From the NCBI RefSeq assembly GCF_945952435.1, contig NZ_CAMFHZ010000018.1, positions 1-64,000 on the forward strand: a DNA stretch of 64,000 nt, given 5' to 3'. The notes under the pieces were generated by a model, which worked only from the letters and a program-made list of their open reading frames with translations, did not search any database and was not told where the DNA came from. Position numbers and translations under genes: made by a program. The DNA comes from an uncultured Microbacterium sp. Lineage in GTDB: Bacteria > Actinomycetota > Actinomycetes > Actinomycetales > Microbacteriaceae. Of this stretch, positions 52,792-63,300 are shown one piece after another. Position 1 is the first letter of the stretch; each line of letters starts with the position of its first letter.

Positions 52792-54732
52792 GTGAGAGCA
52801 GCGATCGTCACCGAGTCCTTCCTCCCGCACATGAACGGCGTGACCGGGTCCGTCCTGCAGATCCTTCGCCATCTGGAGCTCCAGGGGCACGAGGCGCGCG
52901 TCTACGCCCCGGCGGCCGCCGGGATGCCGCGACAGGTCGGGCACGCCAGGATCGAGCCCATCCCGTCCCTTCCGCTCCCGGGATACCGGACGGTCCGCGT
53001 GGGCACCTCGAGCGCCCACCGCCTGTCCGCGGCGATGGCGCGGTTCGAGCCGGACGTCGTCCACCTCGCCTCGCCGTTCGCGCTGGGATGGCGCGGCGCG
53101 CTCGCGGCGGCGCGTCAGGGGGTCCCGTCCGTCGCCGCCTACCAGACCGACGTCGCCGCCTACGCCTCCCGCTACGGCGTCGCGCTGACCACCGCGCTCG
53201 CCGAGGCGCACATCGCGCGGCTGCACCGTCGGGCCACGCTCACGCTCGCCCCGTCCTCGCCCTCCGAGGAGCAGCTCGCGCGGCTCGGCGTCGACCGGGT
53301 GCGGCGATGGGGGCGCGGGGTGGACGCGGAGCGCTTCCACCCGGACCGCCGCCTCCCGGCCTGGGACCTGCGCGGCGCAGGAGAGGTCGTCGTCGGATAC
53401 GTCGGGCGGCTCGCGCCGGAGAAGCAGGTGGAGGATCTAGCCGTCCTGCAGGATCTGCCGGGAGTGCGGCTCGTGATCGTCGGCGAGGGTCCGTCGCGGC
53501 CCCGGCTCGAGACCCTGCTGCCGAGGGCGACGTTCCTCGGACATCGCAGCGGGGAGGAGCTCGCGCAGGTCATGGCGTCCTTCGACGTCTTCGTGCATCC
53601 GGGGGAGAGCGAGACGTTCGGTCAGACGTTGCAGGAGGCGCACGCGAGCGGGGTCCCCGTCGTCGCGACAGGCCGGGGCGGTCCGTGCGACCTCGTCCGG
53701 ACGGGCGTGGACGGATGGCTGTACCGGCCGGGGGAGCTGGACGATCTGCGGGACCGCGTGCGCACGCTCGTCGCCGATCCGTCCCGGCGCCGCGCCTTCG
53801 GCGAGGCGGGGCGCGCGGCCGTCGAACGACGCAGCTGGGCCGCCGTCTGCGACCAGCTGATCGGCCACTTCGCCGAGGCGCGGGAGCTCCATCGCATCGA
53901 CGCGGGATTACGCTCTCCTCGCACACGGCGCCCCGAGCTGCCGGTACCGGCGCAGAGACGGGGGTGGCGACGTTACGTCGCGGTGGGGGACTCGCTCACG
54001 GAGGGCCTGTGCGACCCCGATCGGGACGGCGCGCTGCGGGGCTGGGCCGATCGGCTGGCCCTGTTGCTGGCCGCGCGAGAGCCGATCGACTACGCCAACC
54101 TCGCGATCCGCTCCAAAAGGGTCGTCGACGTCTGCGGTCCGCAGCTCTCCCGTGCGCTGGAGCTGCGCCCCGACCTCGTCTCGATCCTCATCGGCGCGAA
54201 CGACCTCGTGAAGCGGCGGGTGGCGTGGGACGCGATGGCGGCGGAGATCGAGCAGGCGATCGCGCGCATCAGGGCCACCGGTGCGGACGTGCTGCTGGTC
54301 ACGCCGTTCCTGCCGGGGAACGCGGCGGCGGGGTTGTATGCGCGGCGCTTCTCCGCGTGGGCCTCGATCCTCGCGTCGATCGCGCACCGGCAGGGCGCGC
54401 TGCTGCTCGACACCGACCTCTTCCCGCAGCTCGCCGGACGCGACAACTGGGGCGAGGACCTCGTCCACCTGTCGAGCCAGGGTCATCGCTTCCTCGCCTA
54501 CCGCGCCGGCGCCGTCCTCGGGGTGCCGCTGGCGGATGAGCTCGGAGTGCTCGACGATGCGTTGCACACGACCCCTCGCACGGGGGCCGGGGCGTGGTGG
54601 CGCCGTCACGCGCTGCCGTGGATGTGGCGCCGGCTGCAAGGGCGCACGGCCGGCGACGGGCGCAGTGCGAAGCACCGCGACTACGTGAGGGTCGGTCGCG
54701 AGCGGGACGTGGCTGCGCGCAGCGACGCCTGA
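52792..54732 (+). CDS. fused GT4 glycosyltransferase and SGNH hydrolase
   Basis: A 646-residue two-domain protein in one uninterrupted frame. Residues 1-375 are a GT-B glycosyltransferase of family 4, close to MgtA/PimB-type mannosyltransferases: [20 protein letters not shown] at the start, [15 protein letters not shown] near 200 and the E-x7-E motif in [19 protein letters not shown] near 265-283. After a basic linker, residues 393-600 are an SGNH/GDSL hydrolase: [11 protein letters not shown] with the nucleophile Ser401, SILIGANDL (block III Asn) near 465 and the final [10 protein letters not shown] with the catalytic Asp/His near 560. It may build and trim a glycolipid or cell-wall glycan. 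The GTG at 52792 is chosen because the GT fold begins right there. Confidence 0.85.
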   Translation: MRAAIVTESFLPHMNGVTGSVLQILRHLELQGHEARVYAPAAAGMPRQVGHARIEPIPSLPLPGYRTVRVGTSSAHRLSAAMARFEPDVVHLASPFALGWRGALAAARQGVPSVAAYQTDVAAYASRYGVALTTALAEAHIARLHRRATLTLAPSSPSEEQLARLGVDRVRRWGRGVDAERFHPDRRLPAWDLRGAGEVVVGYVGRLAPEKQVEDLAVLQDLPGVRLVIVGEGPSRPRLETLLPRATFLGHRSGEELAQVMASFDVFVHPGESETFGQTLQEAHASGVPVVATGRGGPCDLVRTGVDGWLYRPGELDDLRDRVRTLVADPSRRRAFGEAGRAAVERRSWAAVCDQLIGHFAEARELHRIDAGLRSPRTRRPELPVPAQRRGWRRYVAVGDSLTEGLCDPDRDGALRGWADRLALLLAAREPIDYANLAIRSKRVVDVCGPQLSRALELRPDLVSILIGANDLVKRRVAWDAMAAEIEQAIARIRATGADVLLVTPFLPGNAAAGLYARRFSAWASILASIAHRQGALLLDTDLFPQLAGRDNWGEDLVHLSSQGHRFLAYRAGAVLGVPLADELGVLDDALHTTPRTGAGAWWRRHALPWMWRRLQGRTAGDGRSAKHRDYVRVGRERDVAARSDA

Positions 54733-54801
54733 TCCCTCAGCGCGTGCCGGCGGCCCGCGCTGATAGGGTGGAACAGGATGCCTCTGTGCGCATCCGTCCA
54801 T

Positions 54802-54828
54802 GCTCGCGCTCCACACGGGAGAGCGAGC
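54802..54828 (+). promoter_or_regulatory. hairpin in the pnp leader
   Basis: GCTCGC (54802-54807) and GCGAGC (54823-54828) pair, with an inner CTCC/GGAG stem. The leader runs from a TAGGGT -10-like sequence near 54764 to the TTG start at 54852. Leader hairpins of this kind are RNase III-dependent autoregulation sites of pnp in other bacteria; that role is inference here. Confidence 0.55.
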
Positions 54829-54851
54829 CTAAACAAAGAAGGAGAGACCTC

Positions 54852-57119
54852 TTGGAAGGTCCTGAAATCACCGCCACCGAGGCCGTTCTCGACAACGGCC
54901 GCTTCGGCACCCGCACCGTCCGCTTCGAGACGGGTCGTCTCGCGCAGCAGGCGCAGGGCGCGGTCGCCGCCTACCTCGACGAGGAGACGATGCTGCTCTC
55001 GGCGACGAGCGCCAGCAAGTCGCCGCGCGAGGGCTTCGACTTCTTCCCGCTGACCGTCGACGTCGAGGAGCGCTCCTACGCCGCCGGCAAGATCCCCGGC
55101 TCGTTCTTCCGCCGCGAGGGCCGCCCCTCCACCGAGGCGATCCTCGTCTGCCGTCTGATCGACCGTCCGCTGCGCCCGTCGTTCGCCGACGGCCTGCGCA
55201 ACGAGGTGCAGATCGTCATCACCGTCCTGAGCATCGCTCCGGGCGAGTACTACGACGCACTCGCGATCAACGCCGCGTCGGCCTCGACCCAGATCTCGGG
55301 TCTGCCGTTCTCCGGCCCGATCGCCGGTGTGCGCCTCGCGTTCATCCCCGGTCACGGCGAGCACGCCGACCAGTGGGTCGCGTTCCCGAACGCGGAGCAG
55401 GTCGAGCAGGCCGTCTTCGACCTCGTCGTCGCGGGGCGCGTCGTCACCAAGGGTGACGGCACCGAGGACGTCGCCATCATGATGGTCGAGGCCGAGGCGA
55501 CCGAGGGCAGCTGGAACCTCATCAAGGCCGGCGCCACCAAGCCCAGCGAGGACATCGTCGCGCAGGGCCTCGAGGCCGCGAAGCCGTTCATCTCCCAGCT
55601 CGTCAAGGCTCAGGCCGAGCTCGCCGCGCAGGCGTCGAAGGAGCCGGGCGTCTACCCGGTGTTCCTGCCCTACAGCGAGGAGACGCTCGACTTCGTCTCC
55701 TCCCGTGCGTTCGCCGAGCTCAGCGACGTCTACCAGATCGCCGACAAGCAGGAGCGGCAGAACGCCGACGACGCGGTCAAGGACCGCGTGCGCGGCGAGC
55801 TCGTCGCGGCGATCGAGGCGGACGAGATGCCGGAGTCGGCGCTCGGCGAGTTCTCGGCCGCCTACAAGGCCGTCACGAAGAAGATCGTGCGCGGCCGGAT
55901 CCTCACCGACGGCGTCCGCATCGACGGTCGCGGCCTTGCGGACATCCGTCCGCTGGACGCGGAGGTGCAGGTCATCCCGCGCGTGCACGGCTCCGCGATC
56001 TTCCAGCGCGGCGAGACCCAGATCCTGGGTGTCACCACGCTGAACATGCTCAAGATGGAGCAGCAGATCGACTCGCTCTCGCCCACCACGAGCAAGCGCT
56101 ACATGCACCACTACAACTTCCCGCCCTACTCGACCGGTGAGACCGGCCGGGTGGGATCGCCGAAGCGTCGCGAGATCGGGCACGGCTTCCTGGCCGAGCG
56201 CGCCCTCGTGCCGGTGCTGCCGTCGCGCGAGGAGTTCCCGTACGCGATCCGCCAGGTCTCCGAGGCGCTCAGCTCGAACGGCTCCACGTCGATGGGGTCC
56301 GTCTGCGCGTCGACCCTGTCCCTGCTGAACGCAGGTGTGCCGTTGCGCGCACCGGTCGCCGGTATCGCGATGGGCCTCGTCTCCGACCAGGTCGACGGGG
56401 AGACCCGCTACGCGGCGCTCACCGACATCCTCGGTGCGGAGGACGCGCTCGGCGACATGGACTTCAAGGTCGCCGGTACGAGCGAGTTCGTCACGGCGAT
56501 CCAGCTCGACACCAAGCTCGACGGCATCCCCTCCGAGGTGCTCGCGGGCGCGCTGACCCAGGCGAAGGACGCCCGTCTGACGATCCTGAACGTGCTGAAC
56601 GCCGCGATCGACAGCCCGGACGAGATGGCGCCGACGGCTCCGCGCGTGATCAGCGTGCAGATCCCCGTCGACAAGATCGGCGAGCTGATCGGCCCCAAGG
56701 GCAAGACGATCAACGCGATCCAGGACGAGACCGGCGCGCAGATCTCCATCGAGGAGGACGGCACCGTCTACATCGGAGCGACCGACGGCCCCTCGGCCGA
56801 GGCCGCCCGCGCCCAGGTCAACGCGATCGCCAACCCGACCAACCCCGAGGTCGGCGAGCAGTTCCTCGGCACGGTCGTCAAGATCGCGACCTTCGGTGCG
56901 TTCGTCTCCCTGCTTCCGGGCAAGGACGGCCTGCTGCACGTCACCGAGGTGCGCAAGCTCGCCGGGGGCAAGCGGGTGGAGAACGTCGAGGACGTGCTCT
57001 CCGTCGGCCAGAAGATCCTCGTGAAGATCACGAAGATCGACGACCGCGGCAAGCTCTCGCTCGAGCCCGTCATCGACGAGGCTCCCGCCGAGGCGGCAGA
57101 GGAGACCACCGAGGCCTGA
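54852..57119 (+). CDS. pnp: polyribonucleotide nucleotidyltransferase (PNPase/guanosine pentaphosphate synthetase I)
   Basis: A 755-residue phosphorolytic 3' to 5' exoribonuclease. Two RNase PH domains (about 1-240 and 330-560) are joined by a helical domain; [20 protein letters not shown] near 82 and the second-domain [20 protein letters not shown] near 475 are conserved, the latter in the phosphate/active-site region. The KH domain is [20 protein letters not shown] near 611 and the S1 domain [20 protein letters not shown] near 673. The start is TTG at 54852, seven bases after AAGGAG; no ATG or GTG gives the full N-terminus with a ribosome site. Streptomyces homologues also show ppGpp-related activity. 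The strong terminator after it marks the end of the unit. Confidence 0.96.
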   Translation: MEGPEITATEAVLDNGRFGTRTVRFETGRLAQQAQGAVAAYLDEETMLLSATSASKSPREGFDFFPLTVDVEERSYAAGKIPGSFFRREGRPSTEAILVCRLIDRPLRPSFADGLRNEVQIVITVLSIAPGEYYDALAINAASASTQISGLPFSGPIAGVRLAFIPGHGEHADQWVAFPNAEQVEQAVFDLVVAGRVVTKGDGTEDVAIMMVEAEATEGSWNLIKAGATKPSEDIVAQGLEAAKPFISQLVKAQAELAAQASKEPGVYPVFLPYSEETLDFVSSRAFAELSDVYQIADKQERQNADDAVKDRVRGELVAAIEADEMPESALGEFSAAYKAVTKKIVRGRILTDGVRIDGRGLADIRPLDAEVQVIPRVHGSAIFQRGETQILGVTTLNMLKMEQQIDSLSPTTSKRYMHHYNFPPYSTGETGRVGSPKRREIGHGFLAERALVPVLPSREEFPYAIRQVSEALSSNGSTSMGSVCASTLSLLNAGVPLRAPVAGIAMGLVSDQVDGETRYAALTDILGAEDALGDMDFKVAGTSEFVTAIQLDTKLDGIPSEVLAGALTQAKDARLTILNVLNAAIDSPDEMAPTAPRVISVQIPVDKIGELIGPKGKTINAIQDETGAQISIEEDGTVYIGATDGPSAEAARAQVNAIANPTNPEVGEQFLGTVVKIATFGAFVSLLPGKDGLLHVTEVRKLAGGKRVENVEDVLSVGQKILVKITKIDDRGKLSLEPVIDEAPAEAAEETTEA

Positions 57120-57130
57120 CCTCGCTCCCG

Positions 57131-57167
57131 GGCCCGTCCCTTCCGCCGAACGCGGAGGGGACGGGCC
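57131..57167 (+). terminator. terminator after pnp
   Basis: Arms GGCCCGTCCCTTCCGC (57131-57146) and GCGGAGGGGACGGGCC (57152-57167) pair with one mismatch around a five-base loop, followed by TTT. Confidence 0.9.
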
Positions 57168-57313
57168 TTTCGCGTCTTCGTGACGCAACCGTTATGGGAT
57201 GTTCGCCCCACGGACGTCTCAATGTACGGATCCGAACCCCCGCTCCTCTACCCTCGAATCAAGCGCACCGGGGGGTGCGCCATCCGCACACGCATCAGCA
57301 CGGGGGTGATCGC

Positions 57314-58375
57314 ATGCGTCTCTTCGGCGTCGGACCCGATACGCCGGGCACCGTGGCGGGTTCTGCCGCGCCGCTCGTGAGCGCCGCAGAGCCTCCGGCC
57401 GCGCCCCAACCGCATCCGTCGGCCCCGATCCCCGTCGTGGGCCCGGGCATCGGCACCGCGCTGCGGGTGCCGATCGGCGAGACGGGACTGCGCTCCTTCC
57501 CGCTCGTCCTCGGTGCAGCCGAGTTCGGCTGGAACACCGATGCCGACACCGCGATCCGCATCCTCGACCGCTACGTCGAGTTCGGCGGCAACGCCGTGCA
57601 CACGGCGGACAGCTTCGCCGCGGGCCGCAGCGAGCACATCGTCGGGCGTTGGATGGCCGCGCGGGGCAACAGGGACGGCATCGTGCTGAGCGTGCGCGTC
57701 GGCGGTCACCCGGACAACCCGGGGCTCGGCGCGGTGAACCTGGTCCGCGCGGTCGAGGGCTCGCTCACGCGCCTGGGCGTCGAGAGGATCGACGTGCTGT
57801 ACCTGGACGGCAGCGAGGACGACGGCAGCACCATCGAGGACACGCTGGCGACCGCGGAGTGGCTCGTCGAGTCCGGCAAGGTCGGCGTGCTCGGCGCCTT
57901 CGCGTTCAGCCCCGAGCGGCTCGTGGAGGCGCGCATCCTGGCCGCGGCCGGCTATCCGCGCATCGAGGTGCTCGACGAACCGTACAACCTGCTGCGCCGG
58001 CAGGGCTTCGAGGGCGACCTGCGCCTCGTCGCGGCCGCGCAGGGCCTCGCGGTCACGCCCTCGCACGCGCTGGAGCACGGTTTCCTCTCCGGTCGACACC
58101 GCTCCAAGCAGGCGCTCCAGGGGGTGCGAGGGCAGCAGCTGCGCGGCAACATCAACCGCCGGGGGATCAAGGTGCTCCGCGCTCTCGACCTCGCCGCGCA
58201 GGACTTGCAGGTCCCGGTGGCCGCCGTCGCGATCGGGTGGCTGCTCGCGCAGCGCACCGTCACCGCGCCGATCGTCAACGCGTTCGCGACCGAGCAGGTC
58301 GACGAGCTCATGCAGGGCGCGGGCGTCGCTCTCGGGCGGGGTCAGATCGCCGAGCTCACGAAAGCGGCCGGCTGA
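57314..58375 (+). CDS. aldo/keto reductase-fold protein lacking the catalytic tetrad
   Basis: A 353-residue protein whose residues 55-350 align well with aldo/keto reductases of the YghZ/AKR11 type: RILDRYVEFGGNAVHTADSF, RSEHIVGRWMAARGNRD, VEGSLTRLGVERIDVLYLDG, LVESGKVGVLGAFAFSPERL and ALEHGFLSGRHRSKQ. The four catalytic positions, however, appear as His96 (for Asp), Phe101 (for Tyr), Arg128 (for Lys) and Asp165 (for His). It is therefore unlikely to work as a normal NADPH reductase and may be a sensor, scaffold or enzyme with new chemistry. An Ala/Pro-rich N-terminus of about 50 residues precedes the barrel. The ATG at 57314 follows GGGGGTGATCGC. It stands alone behind pnp's terminator. Confidence 0.82.
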   Translation: MRLFGVGPDTPGTVAGSAAPLVSAAEPPAAPQPHPSAPIPVVGPGIGTALRVPIGETGLRSFPLVLGAAEFGWNTDADTAIRILDRYVEFGGNAVHTADSFAAGRSEHIVGRWMAARGNRDGIVLSVRVGGHPDNPGLGAVNLVRAVEGSLTRLGVERIDVLYLDGSEDDGSTIEDTLATAEWLVESGKVGVLGAFAFSPERLVEARILAAAGYPRIEVLDEPYNLLRRQGFEGDLRLVAAAQGLAVTPSHALEHGFLSGRHRSKQALQGVRGQQLRGNINRRGIKVLRALDLAAQDLQVPVAAVAIGWLLAQRTVTAPIVNAFATEQVDELMQGAGVALGRGQIAELTKAAG

Positions 58376-58452
58376 GCGGATCCCCGCCGTGTCCCGATTC
58401 GTGACATAGGCTGAAAGGGACCCCGACGTCCGAGTCGGAGAGGCGAGCGGTT

Positions 58453-59055
58453 GTGACGCATTACATCTATCTGGTCCGGCACGGTGAGCATCAGGACGCC
58501 GAGCACGGCCTCGCCGACGGACCCCTCTCGCCTCGGGGGCGTCGCCAGGCGGAGCTCATCGCAGATCGCCTCTCCGGGCTCCCGCTCGACGCGATCTGGC
58601 ATTCGCCGTTGCTGCGGGCGGCCGAGACGGCCAGGGCGATCTCCGAGCGGATCCCCTCGGTCGAGCCGGAGGCCTCCGCCCTCCTGTTCGACTGCGTCCC
58701 GACCGGGATGACCGAGGAGACCCCCGCCGCGTACGAGCCGTTCTTCGGCTCCGTCACGGAGGCGGAGATCGAGGCGGGCCGGGCTCAGATGTCCGACGCC
58801 GTCAGCGAGTTCCTCGTGCGCAAGACGGGGGACGTGCACGAGGTGTTCATCACGCACAACTTCGTGATCTCGTGGTTCGTCCGAGAGGTGCTGGAAGCAC
58901 CGGAGTGGCGATGGATGACGCTGAATCAGGCCAACTGCGGTCTGACCGTCATCGCCCAGAAGCAGGGTCGCCCCTGGGCGCTGCTGACGCACAACGAGCT
59001 CAGCCATCTCCCGATGGAGCTGCGCACCGGCATGCCGGATCCGCTGCCGGCCTGA
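58453..59055 (+). CDS. histidine phosphatase family protein
   Basis: A 200-residue phosphoglycerate-mutase-like phosphatase. YLVRHGEHQDAEHGLADGPL near residue 5 carries the phosphorylated His and the Arg, LSPRGRRQAELIADRL follows, HSPLLRAAETARAI near 55 holds the second Arg/His region, and VFITHNFVISWFVREV near 135 has the second catalytic His. It should remove phosphate from an unknown substrate. GGAGAGGCGAGC lies before the GTG start; TAGGCT near 58408 may be the -10. It lies 77 bases after the reductase-fold gene on the same strand. Confidence 0.87.
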   Translation: MTHYIYLVRHGEHQDAEHGLADGPLSPRGRRQAELIADRLSGLPLDAIWHSPLLRAAETARAISERIPSVEPEASALLFDCVPTGMTEETPAAYEPFFGSVTEAEIEAGRAQMSDAVSEFLVRKTGDVHEVFITHNFVISWFVREVLEAPEWRWMTLNQANCGLTVIAQKQGRPWALLTHNELSHLPMELRTGMPDPLPA

Positions 59056-59082
59056 TCTCCTCGGCTCACCGCGCGCGGATCG

Positions 59083-59577
59083 TCACGGTCGATCGGATCG
59101 CGGTCCGACTCCGTGCAGCTCCTTCCTCAACCACACCGTCGCGTTCGGGTTGTCGTTGTAGGGAGCCGTGTCCGAGAACCCGCCGCGGCGGTAGAGGTGA
59201 CCGGCCGATTCGAGCGTGTGATGCGTGTCGAGGACGAGGGCGCTCGCGTCCCACGCGCGGGCACGCCGCTCCAGCTCGTCCAGCAGCAGTCGTCCCCAGC
59301 CGCGACCCCGCGTCTCCGGGCGGAGGTAGACGTGCTTCACCTCGAACACACGCCCGTCCTCCAGATCCGGCAGCCGACGGATACCGCCGCAGCCGACGAG
59401 GCGTCCGTCGTCCTCCACGAGCAGGAAGACGCCGTCCGGCGACCGGAAGGCCTCGGCCGTCGGATAGCGGGGCGAGTACGCGCCGCCGGGGAACTCGGCG
59501 GCGCGCATCGTGAAGTATTCGACCAGGAGGGCATGGGCGTCGGCGTCCGCGGGGGACGCGCTTCGGAACGCGGGCAT
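59083..59577 (-). CDS. GNAT family N-acetyltransferase
   Basis: A 164-residue GNAT protein. VFEVKHVYLRPETRGRGWGR near residue 79 contains the acetyl-CoA loop RGRGWGRLLLDELE, and YRRGGFSDTAPYNDNPNATV near 131 the closing part; GCGGIRRLPD is a core strand. The target is unknown. The ATG at 59577 is six bases after TAGCGT on the minus strand (59584-59589) with no ribosome site, so it is probably read as a leaderless mRNA. It is divergent from dapB by 62 bases, which also has a leaderless-type promoter. Confidence 0.85.
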   Translation of the reverse strand: MPAFRSASPADADAHALLVEYFTMRAAEFPGGAYSPRYPTAEAFRSPDGVFLLVEDDGRLVGCGGIRRLPDLEDGRVFEVKHVYLRPETRGRGWGRLLLDELERRARAWDASALVLDTHHTLESAGHLYRRGGFSDTAPYNDNPNATVWLRKELHGVGPRSDRP

Positions 59578-59639
59578 GCTCCGACGCTATGCCCGGACTC
59601 GCCGGTCGGTGCGCTCGCCGCGCTGAATAGACTGTCGGC

Positions 59640-60386
59640 ATGACGACGCGCGTGGCCCTGGTGGGCGCCTCCGGCAAGCTCGGCCGCATCATCGGGTCCG
59701 TGATCGAGCAGCTGGACGGCTTCGAGACCGTCGCGGTCCTCGGGTCGTCGAGCGGTCAGGACGAGCTCGATGGCGTCGACCTCATCGTCGACGCGAGCAC
59801 TCCCGCCTCGAGCGCCGAGGTGGTCCGCGCGGCCGCAGAACGGGGCACGAACCTGCTCGTCGGCACCTCCGGGTGGTCGGCGGAGCGCATCGATCAGGTG
59901 CGTCCTGTGATCGCGGAGGCCGGCATCGGGGTGCTGTTCGTACCGAACTTCTCGCTCGGCTCCGTGCTCGGGACGGTGCTGGCGACGCTCGCGGCGCCCT
60001 TCTTCGGATCCATCGAGATCGTGGAGGCGCACCAGCACACCAAGATCGACTCTCCCAGCGGCACGGCGGTGCGCACGGCCGAACTCATCGCGGCGGCGCG
60101 GACCGCGCAGGGCCCGGTGGACGCGCCGCACACCGATCAGCGCGCCCGCGGCCAGCAGGTCGCCGGCATCCCCGTGCACGCGCTGCGCCGACCCGGCGTC
60201 ATCGCGAAGCAGGAGGTCATCCTGTCCGGTGCCGGGGAGTCCCTCTCGATCGTCCATGACACGGTCCAGCCTGCAGCCGCCTATGCGCCGGGGATCCGCC
60301 TCGCCCTGCCCTATGCACGAGACCTGCGCGGGATCGCGATCGGCCTCGAGAACGTCATCGATCTGGGGATCCGGCCGCGCACATGA
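59640..60386 (+). CDS. dapB: 4-hydroxy-tetrahydrodipicolinate reductase
   Basis: A 248-residue DapB of the lysine/diaminopimelate pathway, reducing HTPA with NAD(P)H. VALVGASGKLGRIIGSVIEQ is the dinucleotide-binding start (GxxGxxG), VDASTPASSAE near residue 46 and VGTSGWSAERI near 78 are NADPH-domain motifs, and EAHQHTKIDSPSGTAVRTAE near 129 contains the catalytic Lys and the substrate-binding SPSGTA. TAGACT (59628-59633) ends six bases before the ATG, without a ribosome site: leaderless. The stop overlaps the ATG of the SARP-type regulator by four bases, so a biosynthetic gene and a large regulator are coupled. Confidence 0.96.
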   Translation: MTTRVALVGASGKLGRIIGSVIEQLDGFETVAVLGSSSGQDELDGVDLIVDASTPASSAEVVRAAAERGTNLLVGTSGWSAERIDQVRPVIAEAGIGVLFVPNFSLGSVLGTVLATLAAPFFGSIEIVEAHQHTKIDSPSGTAVRTAELIAAARTAQGPVDAPHTDQRARGQQVAGIPVHALRRPGVIAKQEVILSGAGESLSIVHDTVQPAAAYAPGIRLALPYARDLRGIAIGLENVIDLGIRPRT

Positions 60387-63300
60387 CCGCACGCATCGGC
60401 GTGCTCGGACCCGTGCGCCTCGCGGACCGCGATGCCGGCGGAGTGCCGATGCGCGCGCTCCTCGTCGCGCTCGTCCTGGCGGGACGAGGATCCGCGTCCT
60501 CGGTCGCGGCGCTCGCGGAGGCGATCTGGGGCGACGAGCCCCCGCAGAACCCGAGGGCCGCCCTGCAGACCCTCGTCTCGAGGGTGCGCGCACACGCGGG
60601 TGCGGATGTGATCCTCAGCGTGCCGGGGGGCTACGCGCTCGGCACGGACGACACCGACCTGGCGCGGGTGCGCGCGGCTGTCGCGGGGGAGGAGGAGCCT
60701 TCCGAAAGGATCCGTCGCCTGCGCGAGGCCGCGGCTCTCTGGCGAGGAGAGCCCGGAGCCGACCTCGGCACGGTTCCCGTCGCCGAGGAGATCGCCCGTG
60801 TCGCCCACCGGCTCCGCGCGGAGCTGGACCGACGGCTCGCCCAGGCGCTGATCCAGGACGGTCGGCCCGGGGAGGCCGTCTTCGTGCTCGAGGAACTCAG
60901 CGGGCTGCTGCCTCTCGACGACGCGGCGCAGGGCGCGCTCATGGATGCGCTCGCGGCGGACGGCCGCCCGGGGGAGGCGCTCGAGGTCTTCTCGCGGTTC
61001 CGGACGGTGCTTCGCGAGGAACTCGGCGCCTCGCCCGGGGCGGAGCTCACGGCGCGCAACGCCTCCCTCCTCCGCGCGCAGGATCAGGGTCCGCGCGTGC
61101 GCATCGGAGTCCAGGCGGCGCCGAACGAGCTGATCGGCCGCGACGACGCACTCCGCGAGATCCCGCGCCTACTGACGACCTCCCGTGTGGTCACGATCCT
61201 CGGCGCGGGCGGTCTGGGCAAGACCCGCCTCGCTCAGGCGATCGCGACGTCCTCCGCGGCCCCTGCGGTCGCGGTCGTGCCCCTGGCAGGCGTGCGGGTC
61301 GACGCCGACGTCCCCGCCGCGATCGCCGCGGCGCTGGGGATCAGCGAAGCGAGCTCCGACGGACGGCTGACCGATCCACGGGCGCGGCCCGACCTGCGCG
61401 CCCGCGTCGTCGCGCTGCTCGCGGAACGGCCGACGCTGCTCGTGCTCGACAACTGCGAGCAGGTGATCGAGGCGGCGGCGCACTGGGCGGCCGACGTCCT
61501 GCGGGCCGTCCCCGAGCTGCGGATCCTCGCCACCAGCCGCACCCCTCTCGCGATCTCCGGAGAGGCGGTGTACCCGCTCGATGCGCTGAGCGTGGAGGAC
61601 TCCGGGGCCGACCACGGTCCTGCCGTGCGCCTCTTCCTGGAGCGCGCCGTCGCGGCGCGGCCCGGAGCGCGGCTGCCGATCGACGTGGTCCGCCGCCTGT
61701 GCACGCACCTGGACGGGCTGCCGCTGGGCATCGAGCTCGCGGCGGCCCGCGTGCGCACGATGAGCCCGGCCCAGATCGAGGAACGACTGACCGACCGCTT
61801 CACGCTGCTGAGGAGCGGCGACCGTGCGGCACCGGAACGCCACCGCACGCTGGAGGCCGTGATCGGTTGGAGCTGGGATCTGCTGGACGACGACGCCAGA
61901 CACGCGATGGCCCGGCTGTCCGTGCTCCCCGCGGGATTCTCCGCGACGACCGCGGCCGCGGTGCTGCATCAGCCGGACGCGGATGACGTCCTCGACCGGC
62001 TCGCCTCGCAGTCCCTTCTCGTCGTGGCGGAGCCGTCCTGGGGCGGGGAGGTCCGGTTCCGGATGCTGGAGACGGTCCGCGAGTTCGCGCTCGCCCGTCT
62101 CGCCGGGCCGGGCTTCGAAGGCGAGGAGGCCGCCTGGGAGGCGGTGCTGGACTGGGCGAGCACGTTCGCGTCCGGGAGCGGTTCCGTGCTCCTCGACGAC
62201 GAGGCGTACCGCCGGATCCGAGGAGAGCACGACAACCTCATCGCCGTGCTGCGCCGCGCCATCGGCGCGGCCGACGACGTGCGGACCGTGCTGGCGTTCT
62301 CGCTGCTGTGCCAGTCCTGGATGGTCCGCGGATCCTTCACCGAGCTGATGGGCTTCGGCGAGGCGGCGTTCGCCGCCGTGATCCGCGCACGCGAGTCCGA
62401 CATCGCCCCCGACGCGCGGGCTCTCGTCCTGCTCATGGGGTCGTTCATCGGCCTGTTCAGCGGTGAGATCTGGAGTCTGCGGCTGCTCGCCCATCTGCGC
62501 GTCCTGCGGCGCAGGCACCCGGTGCTGCAGCCGGTGCAGGGCGCACTCGCCGACCTGCTCTGCGCTGCTCCCGATCCCGCACGCATGCGGGCCGTCCTCG
62601 ACGATCTCGCCGAGGACGCGGACCCCGTGACCGCCCTCGTCGGCACGAGCATGCGCGCACAGAGCGCCGAGAACGAGGGCGACGTCGAGCTCGCCATGCG
62701 ATCGGGGCGCCGCGCATGGGAGCTCTCGCAGCAGCAGGGCGCGGGCTGGATCGGTGCGATGGCGGCGATGAGCAACGCCCAGCTCGCGAGCCAGTCCGCG
62801 CGCCCCGAGGAGGCGATGCTCTGGCTCGACCGCGCGAACGAGCGGTTGGTCGCGTTCGGGTCCGAGGAGCAGGCGCGCCAGCAGCAGTGGATCCTCGGCG
62901 GGAATCTGATCAGTCTCGGCCGGCACGATCAGGCCAGGAAGCTCTTCCACACGCTCTGCGCCTCGCACGAGGTCACGGAGGACGGACTCGAGCTGGCATC
63001 GATCGGCTGGATCGGGCTCGCCGAGCTCGCCAGGATCGACGGGGACGGGGAGCAGGCCGCCGAGCTGTACGAGCGGGCGCTGGTCGGGTTCCGCAACGCT
63101 CAGCAGCGATCGTCGCCGTGGTACCTCATGGCGATGAGCACGCTCCTCGCGGCGACCGCGACCGACGAGACCCTGCCGGCGCCGCGGAGCGCGAACTGGG
63201 CCCGCCGACTGCGCACGCGTTGGCTGGCCGTGCGGCGCCTGCGGCCCGGCTACGTCGACCGCCCCGTCCTCGGCTGCGTGCTCACCGGATGGGCGGCCTG

